Source of the DNA: Schistosoma haematobium
Lineage: Eukaryota > Platyhelminthes > Trematoda > Strigeidida > Schistosomatidae
Direction of reading: 5' to 3'
DNA: 64,000 bases
Assembly: GCF_000699445.3 (NCBI RefSeq)
Contig: NC_067199.1
Location: forward strand, 35,262,902-35,326,901
Shown here: positions 20,862 to 31,320 of the stretch, in pieces
How positions within the stretch are numbered: position 1 is the first letter of the stretch
Layout: the number at the start of each line of letters is the position of its first letter
The notes under the pieces: model-generated
Databases searched by the model: none
The model's input: only the letters and a program-made list of their open reading frames with translations
What the model was told of the DNA's origin: nothing
Translations under genes and position numbers: made by a program

Positions 20862-23514
20862 GTGAAATTCACGGTAGATGAGTTGCGTCGGATGATGGAT
20901 TTTAAGCGGAATATCCGCAATATGTCCGTTATAGCACACGTAGATCATGGGAAGTCCACACTTACAGATTCACTTGTCTGCAAGGCCGGCATTATTGCTG
21001 ACTCACGCGCTGGAGATGCTCGGTTTACAGACACTCGGAAAGACGAACAGGAAAGGTGCATCACTATCAAATCAACAGCCATCAGCTTATATTATGAAAT
21101 GCCTGATGAAGATGTCCAGTGCGTTAAAGCGATTCAACCCATCGCTGTTAACTCAGAAGGAAAAGAAGAAAAAGGGTTTCTCATAAACCTCATAGATTCA
21201 CCGGGGCACGTCGATTTCTCCTCAGAAGTCACTGCAGCCCTTCGTGTAACAGATGGAGCTCTTGTCGTAGTTGATTGTGTATCAGGTAATTTGCTTTTAA
21301 ATTATGGTATTTTGTTAGGTGTGTGTGTACAAACCGAAACGGTTTTACGTCAGGCTCTCACAGAACGAATCAAACCAGTATTATTCATGAATAAGATGGA
21401 TATGGCAGTCACAACTCTGAACTGTGACATGGAAGAACTTTATCAAAAGTTCCAGAGAGTGATCGAAAACGTTAACGTCATAATTTCAGAGTTTGAAACA
21501 TCTAATAGCACAATGGGTGATCTGGCGTTGGATGTTGTGAAAGGGACTGTAGGTTTCGGTTCCGGTTTGCAAAGTTGGGCGTTCACATTGATGACATTTG
21601 CTAGACTTTACTCAAGCAAATTCGGAATTGAACCAAGTGTATTGGTTAAACGTTTTTGGGGTGATAACTTCTACAACGTTAAAACAAAAAAGTGGACCAA
21701 AGAAAAACCAGCTTCTGACGGCGTTCGTGGCTTTAACCAGTTTATACTGTCACCGATCTACAAGGTTTTCGATACTATCATGAAGAAAAGTAAGGAAGAA
21801 CAAGTCGAATTGCTAACGAAGATGGGTGTAACGCTAAATGAAACTGAAATGTCTCTTCCTGACAAACAACGACTGAAAACAGCATTACATAAGTGGCTTC
21901 CTGCTGGCGACTCGCTCCTGCAAATGATATGCATTCATCTTCCTAGTCCTGTCACTTCACAGCAGTACAGAGTAGAAATGCTTTACGAAGGACCTATGGA
22001 AGATGAAGCAGCTATTGCAATGAAAAACTGCGATCAGAATGGTCCAGTCATGATGTACATTAGTAAAATGGTGCCGACTTCAGATAAAGGTAGGTTTTAT
22101 GCATTTGGTCGTGTGTTCTCTGGTACAATCGGGACAGGACAAAAAGTAAGAATAACTGGTCCCAACTACGTTCCAGGGAAAAAAGAGGATCTTTACGAAA
22201 AGTCTATTCAACGAACTGTACTTATGATGGGTCGTTACACAGAAGCAATTGAGAATGTTCCTTGTGGAAACATCTGTGGGTTGGTAGGAGTGGATCAGTT
22301 TATTGTCAAAACTGGCACCATTACAACATTTGCGGGGGCTCATAACTTGAAGCAAATGAAATTTAGTGTCAGTCCTGTAGTCCGCGTTGCAGTTGAATGT
22401 CAAAATCCTGCCGATTTGCCAAAACTTCTTGAAGGCTTGAACCGTCTTTCCAAAAGTGATCCTATGGTCCAAGTAGGTTATTGTAATATTTATCACATAT
22501 GCTTTTAGATAACGCAAGAGGAGTCGGGTGAACACATCGTTGCAGGTGCTGGTGAGCTGCATCTTGAAATTTGCCTCAAGGATCTCAAGGAAGATCATGC
22601 TTGCATTCCTTTAAAAATAAGTAATCCCGTAGTTTCATATCGTGAGACAGTAACAGAGGAGTCAAATCAAACATGTCTGTCGAAATCCCCTAACAAACAT
22701 AATCGTCTGTATATGCGTGCCTTACCTTTATCAGAAGAATTAGCACAGGACATTGATGATGGAAAAATCACTGCTAATCAAGACGTAAAAGATCGTTCTC
22801 GTTATCTAATAGACAACTACGGATGGGATGCTACAGAAGCTAGAAAGTTATGGTGCTTTGGTCCAGAGAACACAGGACCTAATGTTGTGGTCGATACCAC
22901 TAAGGCAGTTCAATATTTAAATGAAATAAAAGATAGCGTTGTCGCTGCGTTCCAGTGGGCAACTAAAGAAGGTGTTCTTTGTCAAGAACACATGCGTGGA
23001 GTCCGTTTCAATCTCATAGATGTAGTACTGCACGCAGATGCTATCCACCGTGGAGGTAATCAAATCATCGGTACAGCACGTCGATGCTTCTATGCCTCTG
23101 TTCTTACTGCCAAACCATGCTTACTAGAACCAGTTTATCTGGTAGAAATCCAAGGACCAGCCACTGCTATGGGAGGCATCTACAGTACTTTGAATCGCAA
23201 GAGGGCCATTACACTTTCAGAAGAACGAAAAACTGACAGTCCAATGTGTATTACCAAAGCTTATATGCCGGTTAATGAATCTTTCGGTAACTCATTCTTA
23301 GTAACCTGATATTGTTTTAGGCTTCACGACTGATCTTCGTGCTGCAACTGGCGGGCAAGCTTTTCCTCAGTGTGTCTTCGACCACTGGCAAATTTATCCT
23401 GGTGATCCTCTCGACGAAAACTCAAAGCCTGGACAGGTAGTTGTGGAAGCGCGAAAACGTAAGGCTCTAAAAGCAGGCGTTCCTCCCTTAGATAACTTCT
23501 TGGATAAACTATAA
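20862..23514 (+). CDS. EEF2: Elongation factor 2 (eEF2), lacking only the initiator exon
   Basis: GTPase that moves tRNAs and mRNA through the cytosolic ribosome. Exons: 20862-21285, 21319-22472, 22509-23286, 23321-23514, giving 849 residues plus the upstream Met; family members are about 840-860. The first codon here is GTG (Val), directly after a CCCCTAG acceptor, so ATG lies in an earlier exon. Visible are the P-loop [13 protein letters not shown] and NKMD of the G domain and the tip sequence [10 protein letters not shown], whose second His is the diphthamide site. [12 protein letters not shown], the [10 protein letters not shown] block and a C-terminus ending NFLDKL are all present. The residues after the tip read GGNQIIGT, where the family is nearly invariant as GGGQIIPT. 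No internal stop or frameshift. Confident of identity; whether it is the main copy or a diverged paralogue is open. Confidence 0.95.
21286..21318 (+). other. EF-2 micro-intron 1 (33 nt, in frame)
   Basis: GTAATT...TTAG between VSG and VCVQ. The family has no residues here, so it is an intron. It is a multiple of three without a stop, so retention would insert 11 residues in the G domain. Confidence 0.9.
22473..22508 (+). other. EF-2 micro-intron 2 (36 nt)
   Basis: GTAGGT...TTTTAG splits the SDPMVQ and EESGEH blocks. Its AG lies in an in-frame TAG, so retention would truncate the protein. Confidence 0.92.
23287..23320 (+). other. EF-2 micro-intron 3 (34 nt)
   Basis: GTAACT...TTTTAG between NESFG and FTTDLR, splitting the Gly codon after its first base. 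It shifts frame if retained. Confidence 0.92.
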
Positions 23515-23543
23515 CACCTGACCTTGTACAATGTCTATTAATT

Positions 23544-23549
23544 AATAAA
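23544..23549 (+). terminator. Likely EF-2 polyadenylation signal
   Basis: AATAAA lies 30 bases after the stop codon. A very short 3' UTR is implied. Confidence 0.5.
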
Positions 23550-25739
23550 TTGATTTCTTCATTGGCTTGTGAGTTCATTTACCAACGGTGTTTAGTGTTT
23601 GTCCTCAAAGTATTTTGTTGGTTTTTAGTTCTTGTAAGTGTTGCTTGTTAGGTTTTATGGTATCACATAGTGCTTCTCAATGCACTCAAGGACAATACAT
23701 TATATGTTTTAATCTCTAATAGTTACTAACTTTCTTAAAACTATTCTGCTCCATTGTCCAGGCGATAGTTATATCTTGTTGGAAATATGTCGGTAGGATG
23801 ATATAAACATGCCACTTCAGAGCGTACTGCAACTCAAATGTTTATGAGGGTTAGGAAATAATATATACCTTGATAGGTTTCAGTATAATTTTCGAATGAT
23901 CTATGATGATTTGGTGTTGCGTGAGTGGTTACTGGGATCTTATGTAGCTTTAACGATGACTTTCAGTTCGGAGCTTAGTCGCTGGTTAGTGTTATTTCAT
24001 GTCGGTTTGGTTTGTCATGTACTTTGCGTAAAACGAATTGGGCGTGATTCTTCCTTAATGTGTCTCCATAATTGTCATTTCACAGGTAGTTAATAGCTGT
24101 TGGCTTATATGCCCACTCCCAATCATCTTGGAAGTCGTGATTCTTGCGACTGCGTTGTCAAATTTCCAGGCAGGAAGGATTTTCATTTTCGTTCCGAATG
24201 ATATCGGGAACAGGTTTTGTCGACCTTCAAGTTTTATCAGCTTTTCTGTGTATAAGCTAGTCGAGTGATACAGCTCTTGATAACTCATTCATTTGCTAAG
24301 TATGCATCCTATGAACCGTTGCTTAAGGGTGAGAAACAACACGGTTCCCTAAATCGAAGTAGGCGGTAGGGTTGGCCGTGTCGAAAATCGAGTGCTAGTC
24401 TGTGTCTAATTCTTATCCCTGGCTGGTCAGGTTATCAAGACAAGGCATAAGATAGTGGTCGGCCGTCTACGGTCTTTCATGTAAGTTTCTAGAATCCCTA
24501 CTCTTACTCATCTGTCGAATATCTGTCATCAATGTGTATGAAAAGTATTATATGCAGAAATTAGGACTTGAAGGATAGTAGATACTTAGTGCGATCGTGT
24601 TGTATGGCTGCATTTTTCGAAATGAGTGATAATAGAAGTTGTACCCAGTGACAATCTGATTGGGAAAAGGTGGGCTCTGATATCTCGTGTAGTCATACAA
24701 GGGTGTCTATGGAGAAATAAACGGGGTTTTCGGGTGTTGCATTTTGATGTCCTGTGAATTCAGTGACTTGAATGACTTCAGGGAGACGCATTTTGACCAA
24801 ACAAGTTCCTCTCATTTTAGCGTCAACCCAGTTGATGTAGTACATCAAAGTCTGCGTGGACTGGGTAAGATAAGTAGCTGTCGTAACCGATGTTAATTTC
24901 ACAAAATAATCCTCGGTATTGAACATGGATTGTCTGCAAGTGCCCTTGGGTGTCAGGCAGTTGTAAAAGGTACATTGAACCGTCCACATTCCTGGTTATC
25001 AAGTCAAGCATTTTGAAAATCGGGTTTGTTTATAAAAAACGGCATCCGCCGGAACCAGTTCCGAGTTTGATATTTCACAGTGTGTTAACTGTTTCCTAGG
25101 CATCTTGCATCCTAATAGTTTCCGTTACTTTGTTGGTAAAATCCAAATTCATTTCAATATGATTTTTAGGATCGCAATTCGAACCTCGATTAATAGTCAG
25201 CTCACAATCAAACGATAGCAAGTGTTGGTTTGGGCGTAGAAGGGCAATTGTGTTTATGTCAGAATATTTATTACATGTAGGGATGATTCGCCTTCAATGA
25301 AGGGTGTAGTTTGTGACTACGGACTTCATTTTAAAGTGCCTATTCAAGATTTGAACCGATTGATAACTATAAGACAGGACTTATGTAAAATCTGGTATAA
25401 TCCAATCGATACTTTTATAGTCATAAGAAATAATTGCTGTTGTCTAAAACTGTTCTTAATGAATCAAATCACTCAATAAATGTAATGCTCAATTACCTGT
25501 CGTGTTTTTTTATCATCAACCACATAAGTCTGGTTCATACTATGGATTAGGTTGATCATTAAGTAATTCCTCATGGTCAGTCAGTTGCGCTTTTTTTCTT
25601 ACAGTGAGTGATTCATGTATTGATGACTGATTTAGTTGTCTCCACAGGAATACGAAGCTAAGTAGTCGATTTGTTCGCTAATAACTGGAGAAACTGGTGG
25701 ACCTAGGAAAGTAAAGTAGAGATGCTACCTAGTGTCGAG
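23550..25739. other. Intergenic, no assigned gene
   Basis: Two overlapping minus-strand frames at 24693-25011 (98 and 62 codons) have ordinary amino-acid composition but no domain that I recognise. They may be remnants of a repeat. Confidence 0.4.
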
Positions 25740-25845
25740 ACCTAAAGGTTGGGGTTAGATCCTCGGTGGAGCAGTGGATACCCACTGTCAGGGAGTTCTA
25801 TACTAGGGTGAAACAGCTGTTGTGTAAATACAGGCATTCCGTAAT
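25740..25845 (+). repeat. Degenerate tRNA-like/hammerhead-like SINE remnant
   Basis: GGTTAGATCCT resembles a pol III B box. About 45 bases later, a segment with GGGAGTTC, CTAGGGTGAAAC and CAGCTGTT follows the order of the hammerhead core in the better SINE copies, with several core bases changed. Probably a decayed relative. Confidence 0.35.
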
Positions 25846-26430
25846 GTGAAGTTAACAATCTCGCCAACTACCTTACACTGTTAACGTTGTTTAAAGACTT
25901 GAATTGAAAGATAATTATGTAATTAAGTAAATATTTCTGACAACGCAGAATTCCGTGTGGCTACACTGGGAAACTAGTACCTACCAATAGTTATAAAGTG
26001 TGAAATTTCAACACTGATTGGTTCTCTTTGCATGACAATATCATATATAGCTGATAATCCTGTGAACTTTTTAGAAGATAGGTGATACTGTTGAATATTC
26101 ATCCAGTTATTTGTTGAAGAATTTCACGTCAAACGCAGTACATTTTTTAGAGTAAACGGTGCTTACTTAATGTGCCGTACAGTCACTAATGTTTAACCCA
26201 GTCCTCCACTTGTTGATTCGCAGATTCAGGACCGAACTCCAGTTTTTTAAAGCAATTAGTTCTTCTGGTAATTTTGGACAATGTAATAAGAAGACGACAA
26301 TTATCAGAACTGAAGTTTTTGTTGTTTCTGAGTTAGGTACTTCTTGATTTATTAGAATGAAATATCTTAATGTAGTGGACGAGAACACTAGTGAGGACAA
26401 CCGAACGTGTCTGAACACAACATAAAGTAT
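25846..26430. other. No recognisable gene
   Basis: AT-rich. An 83-codon minus-strand frame at 26167-26418 is not recognised. Confidence 0.35.
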
Positions 26431-26770
26431 CTTAGTAAAATCTGAGAACCATACAGTAAATACTTTGCAAAATGTTAATCAACTGTCATAGACTTGATCG
26501 TTCCTCTCAATTCTCATTCTATTCGATCTTAACCAGCCATCTCACTTTCGATTAGTGATACATACTGCTTATATCTGTCGACATCAGTAGCACATACCAC
26601 AATAACACTTAAAGATGCCACTACGCTATTGATACACCGTTTGTCAGTGTTCCAGAAGGTGGGCTCGAGCCCCCCACAGAGTTTACAGATACACCCTGTT
26701 GACGGCTTCCAAGAAGAAATCTTAGTTGAAGACTTCTTGCCCCATGCCTTCGACCGCTTCACATAAAAAC
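26431..26770 (+). repeat. Possible copy of dispersed repeat R1
   Basis: Shares a TCTGTCGACAT block and scattered similarity with 30490-30930 and 35620-35990. The weakest of the three. Confidence 0.35.
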
Positions 26771-26775
26771 ATCGT

Positions 26776-27752
26776 ACATGAGATGCCTCTCTCCCCCTAA
26801 ATGCAAGTTGTTGCTTCAGGACTGGTCTGCGTCAACACCTGAACTAAGGATAGGGAGTGAAGTGGTCGAACGCGTTGACAACTTCACTTATCTTGGAAGT
26901 CTGATCAGCCCTAATGCGTTGGTGTCTGACGAAATCTCAGCACGGATTCGAAAAGCTCGCTTGGCTTTTGACAACTTACGTCACCTACGGCGAAGGTGAG
27001 ATATCCGTCTATCAATTAAGGGACGAGTATACTGCGCGGCAGTCCGTTCTGTTTTAATTTACGGCAGCGAAACATGGCCATTAAGAGTAGAAGACACTCG
27101 TAAGCTACTAGTATTTGACCACAGATGCCTCAGAAATATTGCTGGCGTCTGCTGGGATCACTGGGTAAATAATAGTGAGGTTAGACGCCAGGGTATTAGG
27201 TAATGATGGTAAATCAGTTGATGAGGTAGTGAATCTTCATCGACTGAGATGGTTGGGCCATGTGTTACGTATGCCCGAACACCGATTACCACGACGTGCA
27301 ATGCTAACCGGTGTTCGGGATGGTTGGAAGAAAGTTAGGGGCGGCCAAACCGAAACGTGGCATCAGTGCTTGAAGTCACTAACTTCTAGTCTGAGCCATG
27401 TTGGTAGATGCAGACTAATTGGTTGGGGTCCGCGTGATTATCATAACCAATGGTTGGAGACTCTGGGTGACATGGCTCAGAATCGATCACAATGGCGTCG
27501 GTGTATACACTCCCTGTCTTTCCTTAAACTAAGAGATTAAAATCGCTTCATATCTTTCTACGAACCAATTCTTTCTTCTTGTACTATATCTCTACATGCA
27601 ATCTTTCTCTTACATATTACTACCTTTGACCTAACCACTGCTATGAATCCAGTGTTCATCTTGTTGTGTTAATGAGGTATGGCAACTTGGACCGATGCAT
27701 ATATGTGCCTGGTCCTACGTTGTAGCTGACTGACTGACTGACATGAGATGCC
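26776..27752 (+). mobile_element. 5'-truncated RTE element with 12-bp target duplication
   Basis: Flanked by ACATGAGATGCC at 26776-26787 and 27741-27752. It encodes the C-terminal third of the RTE polyprotein. KCKLLLQDW and FTYLGSLIS open it, a TGA follows at 26997, and CAAVRSVL comes next. A one-base shift near 27180 leads into the terminal stretch with LRWLGHVLRM, the RGGQTETWHQCLKSL block and GWGPRDY, ending at TAA 27538-27540. The 3' UTR ends in tandem CTGA. Truncation at the 5' end with a target duplication is the normal outcome of target-primed reverse transcription. Confidence 0.9.
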
Positions 27753-28906
27753 GATTCACTCGGACCAGTGGCCACATAATAAATTGGTTGATAGGATTTT
27801 TTTATCATTAAGGTTTTGACTGTTAAGAATGGGAGAAAGAAGTGTGTAACTCTGGGAGTTATTTTGCTAGGGATCACTTTATATATCATCTACATATATT
27901 CGCTAAACCTTAAATTCATAGTACTTTATATTAACCTAACTGTAAGCTCTCATTTGAACTGTTATTTTCTACAATATCTTATGCCGTTCACAACCTGTGG
28001 TTAATTAATCACCAACTTGTTAGTTATTGTTGTATTATGTCTTATCGAGATTTATAATTTGAGTTAGACTTCATGTATATAATCACGAGATTTTTAAGTA
28101 TAAATAACAGATAAACTATAAAGTACTTGGCTGGCTTTTAAGGTGTTCTTATGGGTGATCCAGAAACGGTTGATTATAATATGAACAATCGACAATTAGC
28201 GCACACGACAGCTGCGTTAGAGTGTAGAGAAATGGTGAGCGTTCTAAATGCGGCTCACCAACTTTGTTGAGGTTAATTTCCTCTATATCTGACTCCAATA
28301 AACAGTATTCCGATAACAGTATATAATGCAGGCTAAATCTCATAGTAGAATTATGAATTTACTGGAGATTATTCAAAAGCCTGAACACCAGTTATAGAGA
28401 TAGTTTATTGTTAAACATTAGCAAAATCCACAAGCATACAGGAAGCAAACACACAGTGAAACGAGTGAGTGAGTGTGTGTTAAAAATCTGTATATATTTA
28501 TGAGTGTTAATTGGTTGTGTGCAACAACCAAAGAGAGAATAGATAAAAGATTGGTGTGCAGCACGCGCTCAATCAGACTAACACAGAAATCTACATAGTG
28601 GATTAAGTGTCTAAATTACAGTGAACAGATATATAATAAAAGAGCTGAATGGGCTTACTACATGTTGTGTCCCGATGAGAATAATGAGTGGTAATTTTTG
28701 GGATCTATTTATGGACCGATACTGTGTGTATATTTTTGTCGTATAATTGTTAATTAACTAAACTATTCATATTCATATCTCTCTTATCATAAGCTTTATT
28801 TTAACCTATGAACTGTTATTATACGATTTTCCATTCTTGAATTATTTCTTGTCTATTAGTCACTGCCTCCCTCATTCACAGCCAGTTCTGGCTAATTCTT
28901 GTATAA
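27753..28906. other. No recognisable gene
   Basis: AT-rich intergenic sequence with no frame or repeat that I can classify. Confidence 0.4.
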
Positions 28907-28990
28907 ATATCAGATAGGTTTTGTGGATATTATGGTAATTTCAATGGTTAAGATCATGAGTCAGAAGAGGCTAGACCACCATAGAAAACC

Positions 28991-29048
28991 TGGAAGTACT
29001 GGACGGCCGTTTCGTCCTATTGTGGGACTCCTCAGTAGTGCGCATCCA
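28991..29048 (-). ncRNA. Hammerhead ribozyme, type I, in SINE copy A
   Basis: Minus strand: core CTGAGGA (29035-29029), stem II GTCC/GGAC around a 7-nt loop, GAAA (29013-29010), a minimal stem III (ACGGCCGT), and the cleavage triplet GTC, cutting between 29002 and 29001. All core bases fit the hammerhead consensus; position 7 is free to vary. Stem I has mismatches, including the pair next to the cleavage site, so activity may be weak. Confidence 0.78.
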
Positions 29049-29136
29049 CGACCTCACCCCTGCGAGATTCGAACCCAGGACCTACTGGTTTCGCGCGCGA
29101 GCACCTAGTCACTAGACCACTGAGCCGGTATCCAAC

Positions 29137-29185
29137 GGTGGAGTCCCACAATAGGACGAAACGGCCGTCCAATGATTCCAGGTTT
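29137..29185 (+). ncRNA. Partial hammerhead on the opposite arm
   Basis: Plus strand GAGTCCCACAATAGGAC, then GAAAC and GGCCGTC. Stem II, GAAA and the cleavage triplet are present, but the CTGA half of the core is replaced. Probably inactive alone. Confidence 0.6.
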
Positions 29186-29464
29186 TCCATGGTGGTCTAG
29201 CTTCAACTGACTCATGATCTTAATCATTGAAATTACTATAATATCCACAAAACCCATCTGATACTAATCAACATATGCTCACTAGTGACTGGCTTCAAGA
29301 GGTATATCGTGGAGTTCTAGTGAGAAGTAGTGACCAGTGGAGTTCAACCAGGTATGTTGTGAGATAGTAACTCACTGAAAAAAAAGGTGGATGTGTCGCT
29401 CAATTTCGTGGATTAGTTGAAGTTGGTCATTAACACCGTTGGACGCCGGCTCAGTGGTCTTGTA

Positions 29465-29720
29465 CAAATGTTGTTTCATATTTTATTGGTACGTTGTGGT
29501 CTGTTTGATTGGTATATAAACTCAGTATGTCTGAAATATAATGATTCATATTGCAGAGGCTGAAATTGGCGTTCTGGACTTAACTGGCTGGGCTAGGCGG
29601 AAAGCAGGACCAATCAGAACTCTAGGCTGCTCGCACGTGTTTTACGCGTCCTTGTTCCGATCGATAATTCGCTGCTTCTGATTGGCGGCTTTGGGCTATA
29701 ACACTTCAAGAGGACTCAGG
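29465..29720 (+). promoter_or_regulatory. Penelope-like pLTR/promoter fragment
   Basis: Homologous to 42400-42640 in inverted orientation. Both contain TTGATTGGTATATAAA (here 29505-29520), a TATA box in a shared context, followed by TATGTCTGAAATA. The second copy is joined to hammerhead-like and Penelope-like sequence, which suggests a promoter-bearing terminal repeat. Confidence 0.45.
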
Positions 29721-29939
29721 AATATTTGCATAGCTGAAATTCACAACAATGTAGCAAGCAGAACTAATTGTTAATGAGCGTAGTAAAAAGCCCCAACATC
29801 AGTGTGATACTGGTAATTACTCAGTGATAACTTATCTTACTGGTTAGTTACATCCAGAAGAGCACAGTGGTAATGTCTGTGATATCAAAACTGGGTGATG
29901 CGATTTCGAATCTCATGTGAAAGATAAGTAACCTTATAA

Positions 29940-30160
29940 CTGTTGGTGAGCCTTTCTGAGGAGGGCCTGTAACTTCTCGTGGAGGAGCATAGGTCGCCCA
30001 CCTGCAATCGCCATCCAATCCTGTTCTGGGCAATACTTTCCAGTTGTTGTTCATCCTTTTCATATCTGCCTCTATTTCCCGACGTAATGTGTTCTTTGGC
30101 CTTCCTCTTTTCCGCTTCCCTTCAGGATCCCAATCAGCAAGAAGCGTAATTCAATGGCTT
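29940..30160 (-). mobile_element. SR2-like RTE 3' fragment
   Basis: The reverse complement matches the 3' coding end of the SR2-like family at 1550-1710: a basic GKRKRG-type stretch, CGACGTAATGTGTTC opposite the conserved Arg codons, and the terminal block. Truncated and broken. Confidence 0.7.
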
Positions 30161-30489
30161 TCGAACGATCGATTGACCTAACTCTAGAAAATTATTTTTT
30201 GCTTTCGAGGCAATAAGTTCTACAGTAAAAACCGACAAACAAGCAATTAGTTGCAGAAGCAAAAGCAAATATCTCACCTTGTTGATAGATCTCAATGTAC
30301 ATTAAATGAAATATATACTACAGTCAGGTATGGGAAAGTGAGTCAACGCACATACGTGCCAAGCACAATGTTGATTTCTCTATCTACAAAGAGATAATAC
30401 AATAGTGATTTCAATGAAATCAGAAATTCGAGATTTCCAATGTGAACTGAGGTCCACTCTCTGTAACTTATGTTTCCGGAAAAACAAAT

Positions 30490-30930
30490 GTAACGAGTGA
30501 ACACTCAGGTGGGGACGACCAAAGTTGCGGAGTTCTTTCGTAAAATGTGCAAACCATATGCTAAATACTTCATTTGCAAATCCTCAATAATTATCTTAAA
30601 CGTAATCGTTCCTGCATCAATAACACGAGTACTTTCTTCTCCCGTCCTCTTCGATTCGATCTTCACAACCTTTTGCTGCTAGACATACGACTTCTGACTG
30701 GTGTCACATAATACTAATGTCTGTCGACATAAGTGGCAGTTGTTCTGCGCACCGTGCCACTTCCTTTGTTGTAGTCTGTACCACGCTCATCGTCAAAATG
30801 CTTAGCTCACCCACGTGCTGACGTCTGTAGCAATGTAGACCAGCCGTGCCATCAACATACGATGTCCTCACAGCGGCCACGCGTTCCACTGCTTCTCTCC
30901 ACTGACTTCAACTACTGCAGCCAACGCCAC
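30490..30930 (+). repeat. Dispersed repeat R1
   Basis: Aligns by eye with 35620-35990: ACACTCAGGTGG, CTTCGTAAAAT, CTTCTGACTGGTGT and a TCTGTCGACAT block occur in the same order. No coding potential. It runs directly into the SR2-like 5' fragment. Confidence 0.5.
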
Positions 30931-31320
30931 CTTTCCAGAACACCATACTCGACGTTATTATTTTGCGCCGGGCCGCCCTAACTAGTGCCTCTTCTCCTGG
31001 CCCACAAAGACGTCAGCAAAACCACATTTCCTCCTCCTGGTTGGCTTCAATGTTTGTACCTCTTCCAGGGTTACTGCCGGTTCAAAGCCTAGGTAAAGCA
31101 GGAGCATTGGGTTGATATCAGCCATCTCATCCAATAGAAAAGCAAACTTGCTAAGAAAACGCTAAGAAAACCCTGCACTCACAATTGAAGGATCCTCTTT
31201 CAGAACAATTATCACGCCTCATGGTGAAAGCCGAGATTGTTTGGAAGTCAGGAGGCCAGTGCATTCTCTAACAACTAGAGCAACAAATAATATAGGCTAT
31301 TTCGTATAAAAATGAGAAAA
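30931..31320 (+). mobile_element. SR2-like RTE 5' fragment
   Basis: Matches 430-760: a CGGTTCAAAGCC...GGTAAAG block, TAGAAAAG..AACTTG, then AATTATCACGCCTCATGGTGAAA and CTCTAACAACTAG. Non-coding leader; only the 5' end is present, which is unusual for target-primed elements and implies deletion. Confidence 0.65.

Larger units (their letters stand above)
28907..29271 (-). mobile_element. SM-alpha-like SINE in a 120-bp inverted-repeat foldback
   Basis: Read on the minus strand it has tRNA-like pol III boxes (A box GGCTCAGTGGTCTAG, B box GGTTCGAATCT about 40 nt later), then a hammerhead ribozyme. The outer 122 bp on each side (28907-29028 and 29150-29271) are near-perfect inverted repeats, so half of the ribozyme recurs on the plus strand. 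Schistosome SM-alpha repeats are known to combine a pol III promoter with a hammerhead; the foldback form is what I see here. Confidence 0.8.

Noticed and set aside
22080..22598. 172-codon minus-strand frame inside EF-2
   Set aside because: Antisense of conserved EF-2 coding sequence.
29050..29130. tRNA gene suggested by A and B boxes
   Set aside because: No acceptor stem or cloverleaf; the boxes belong to the SINE, and the same boxes recur in the other copies.
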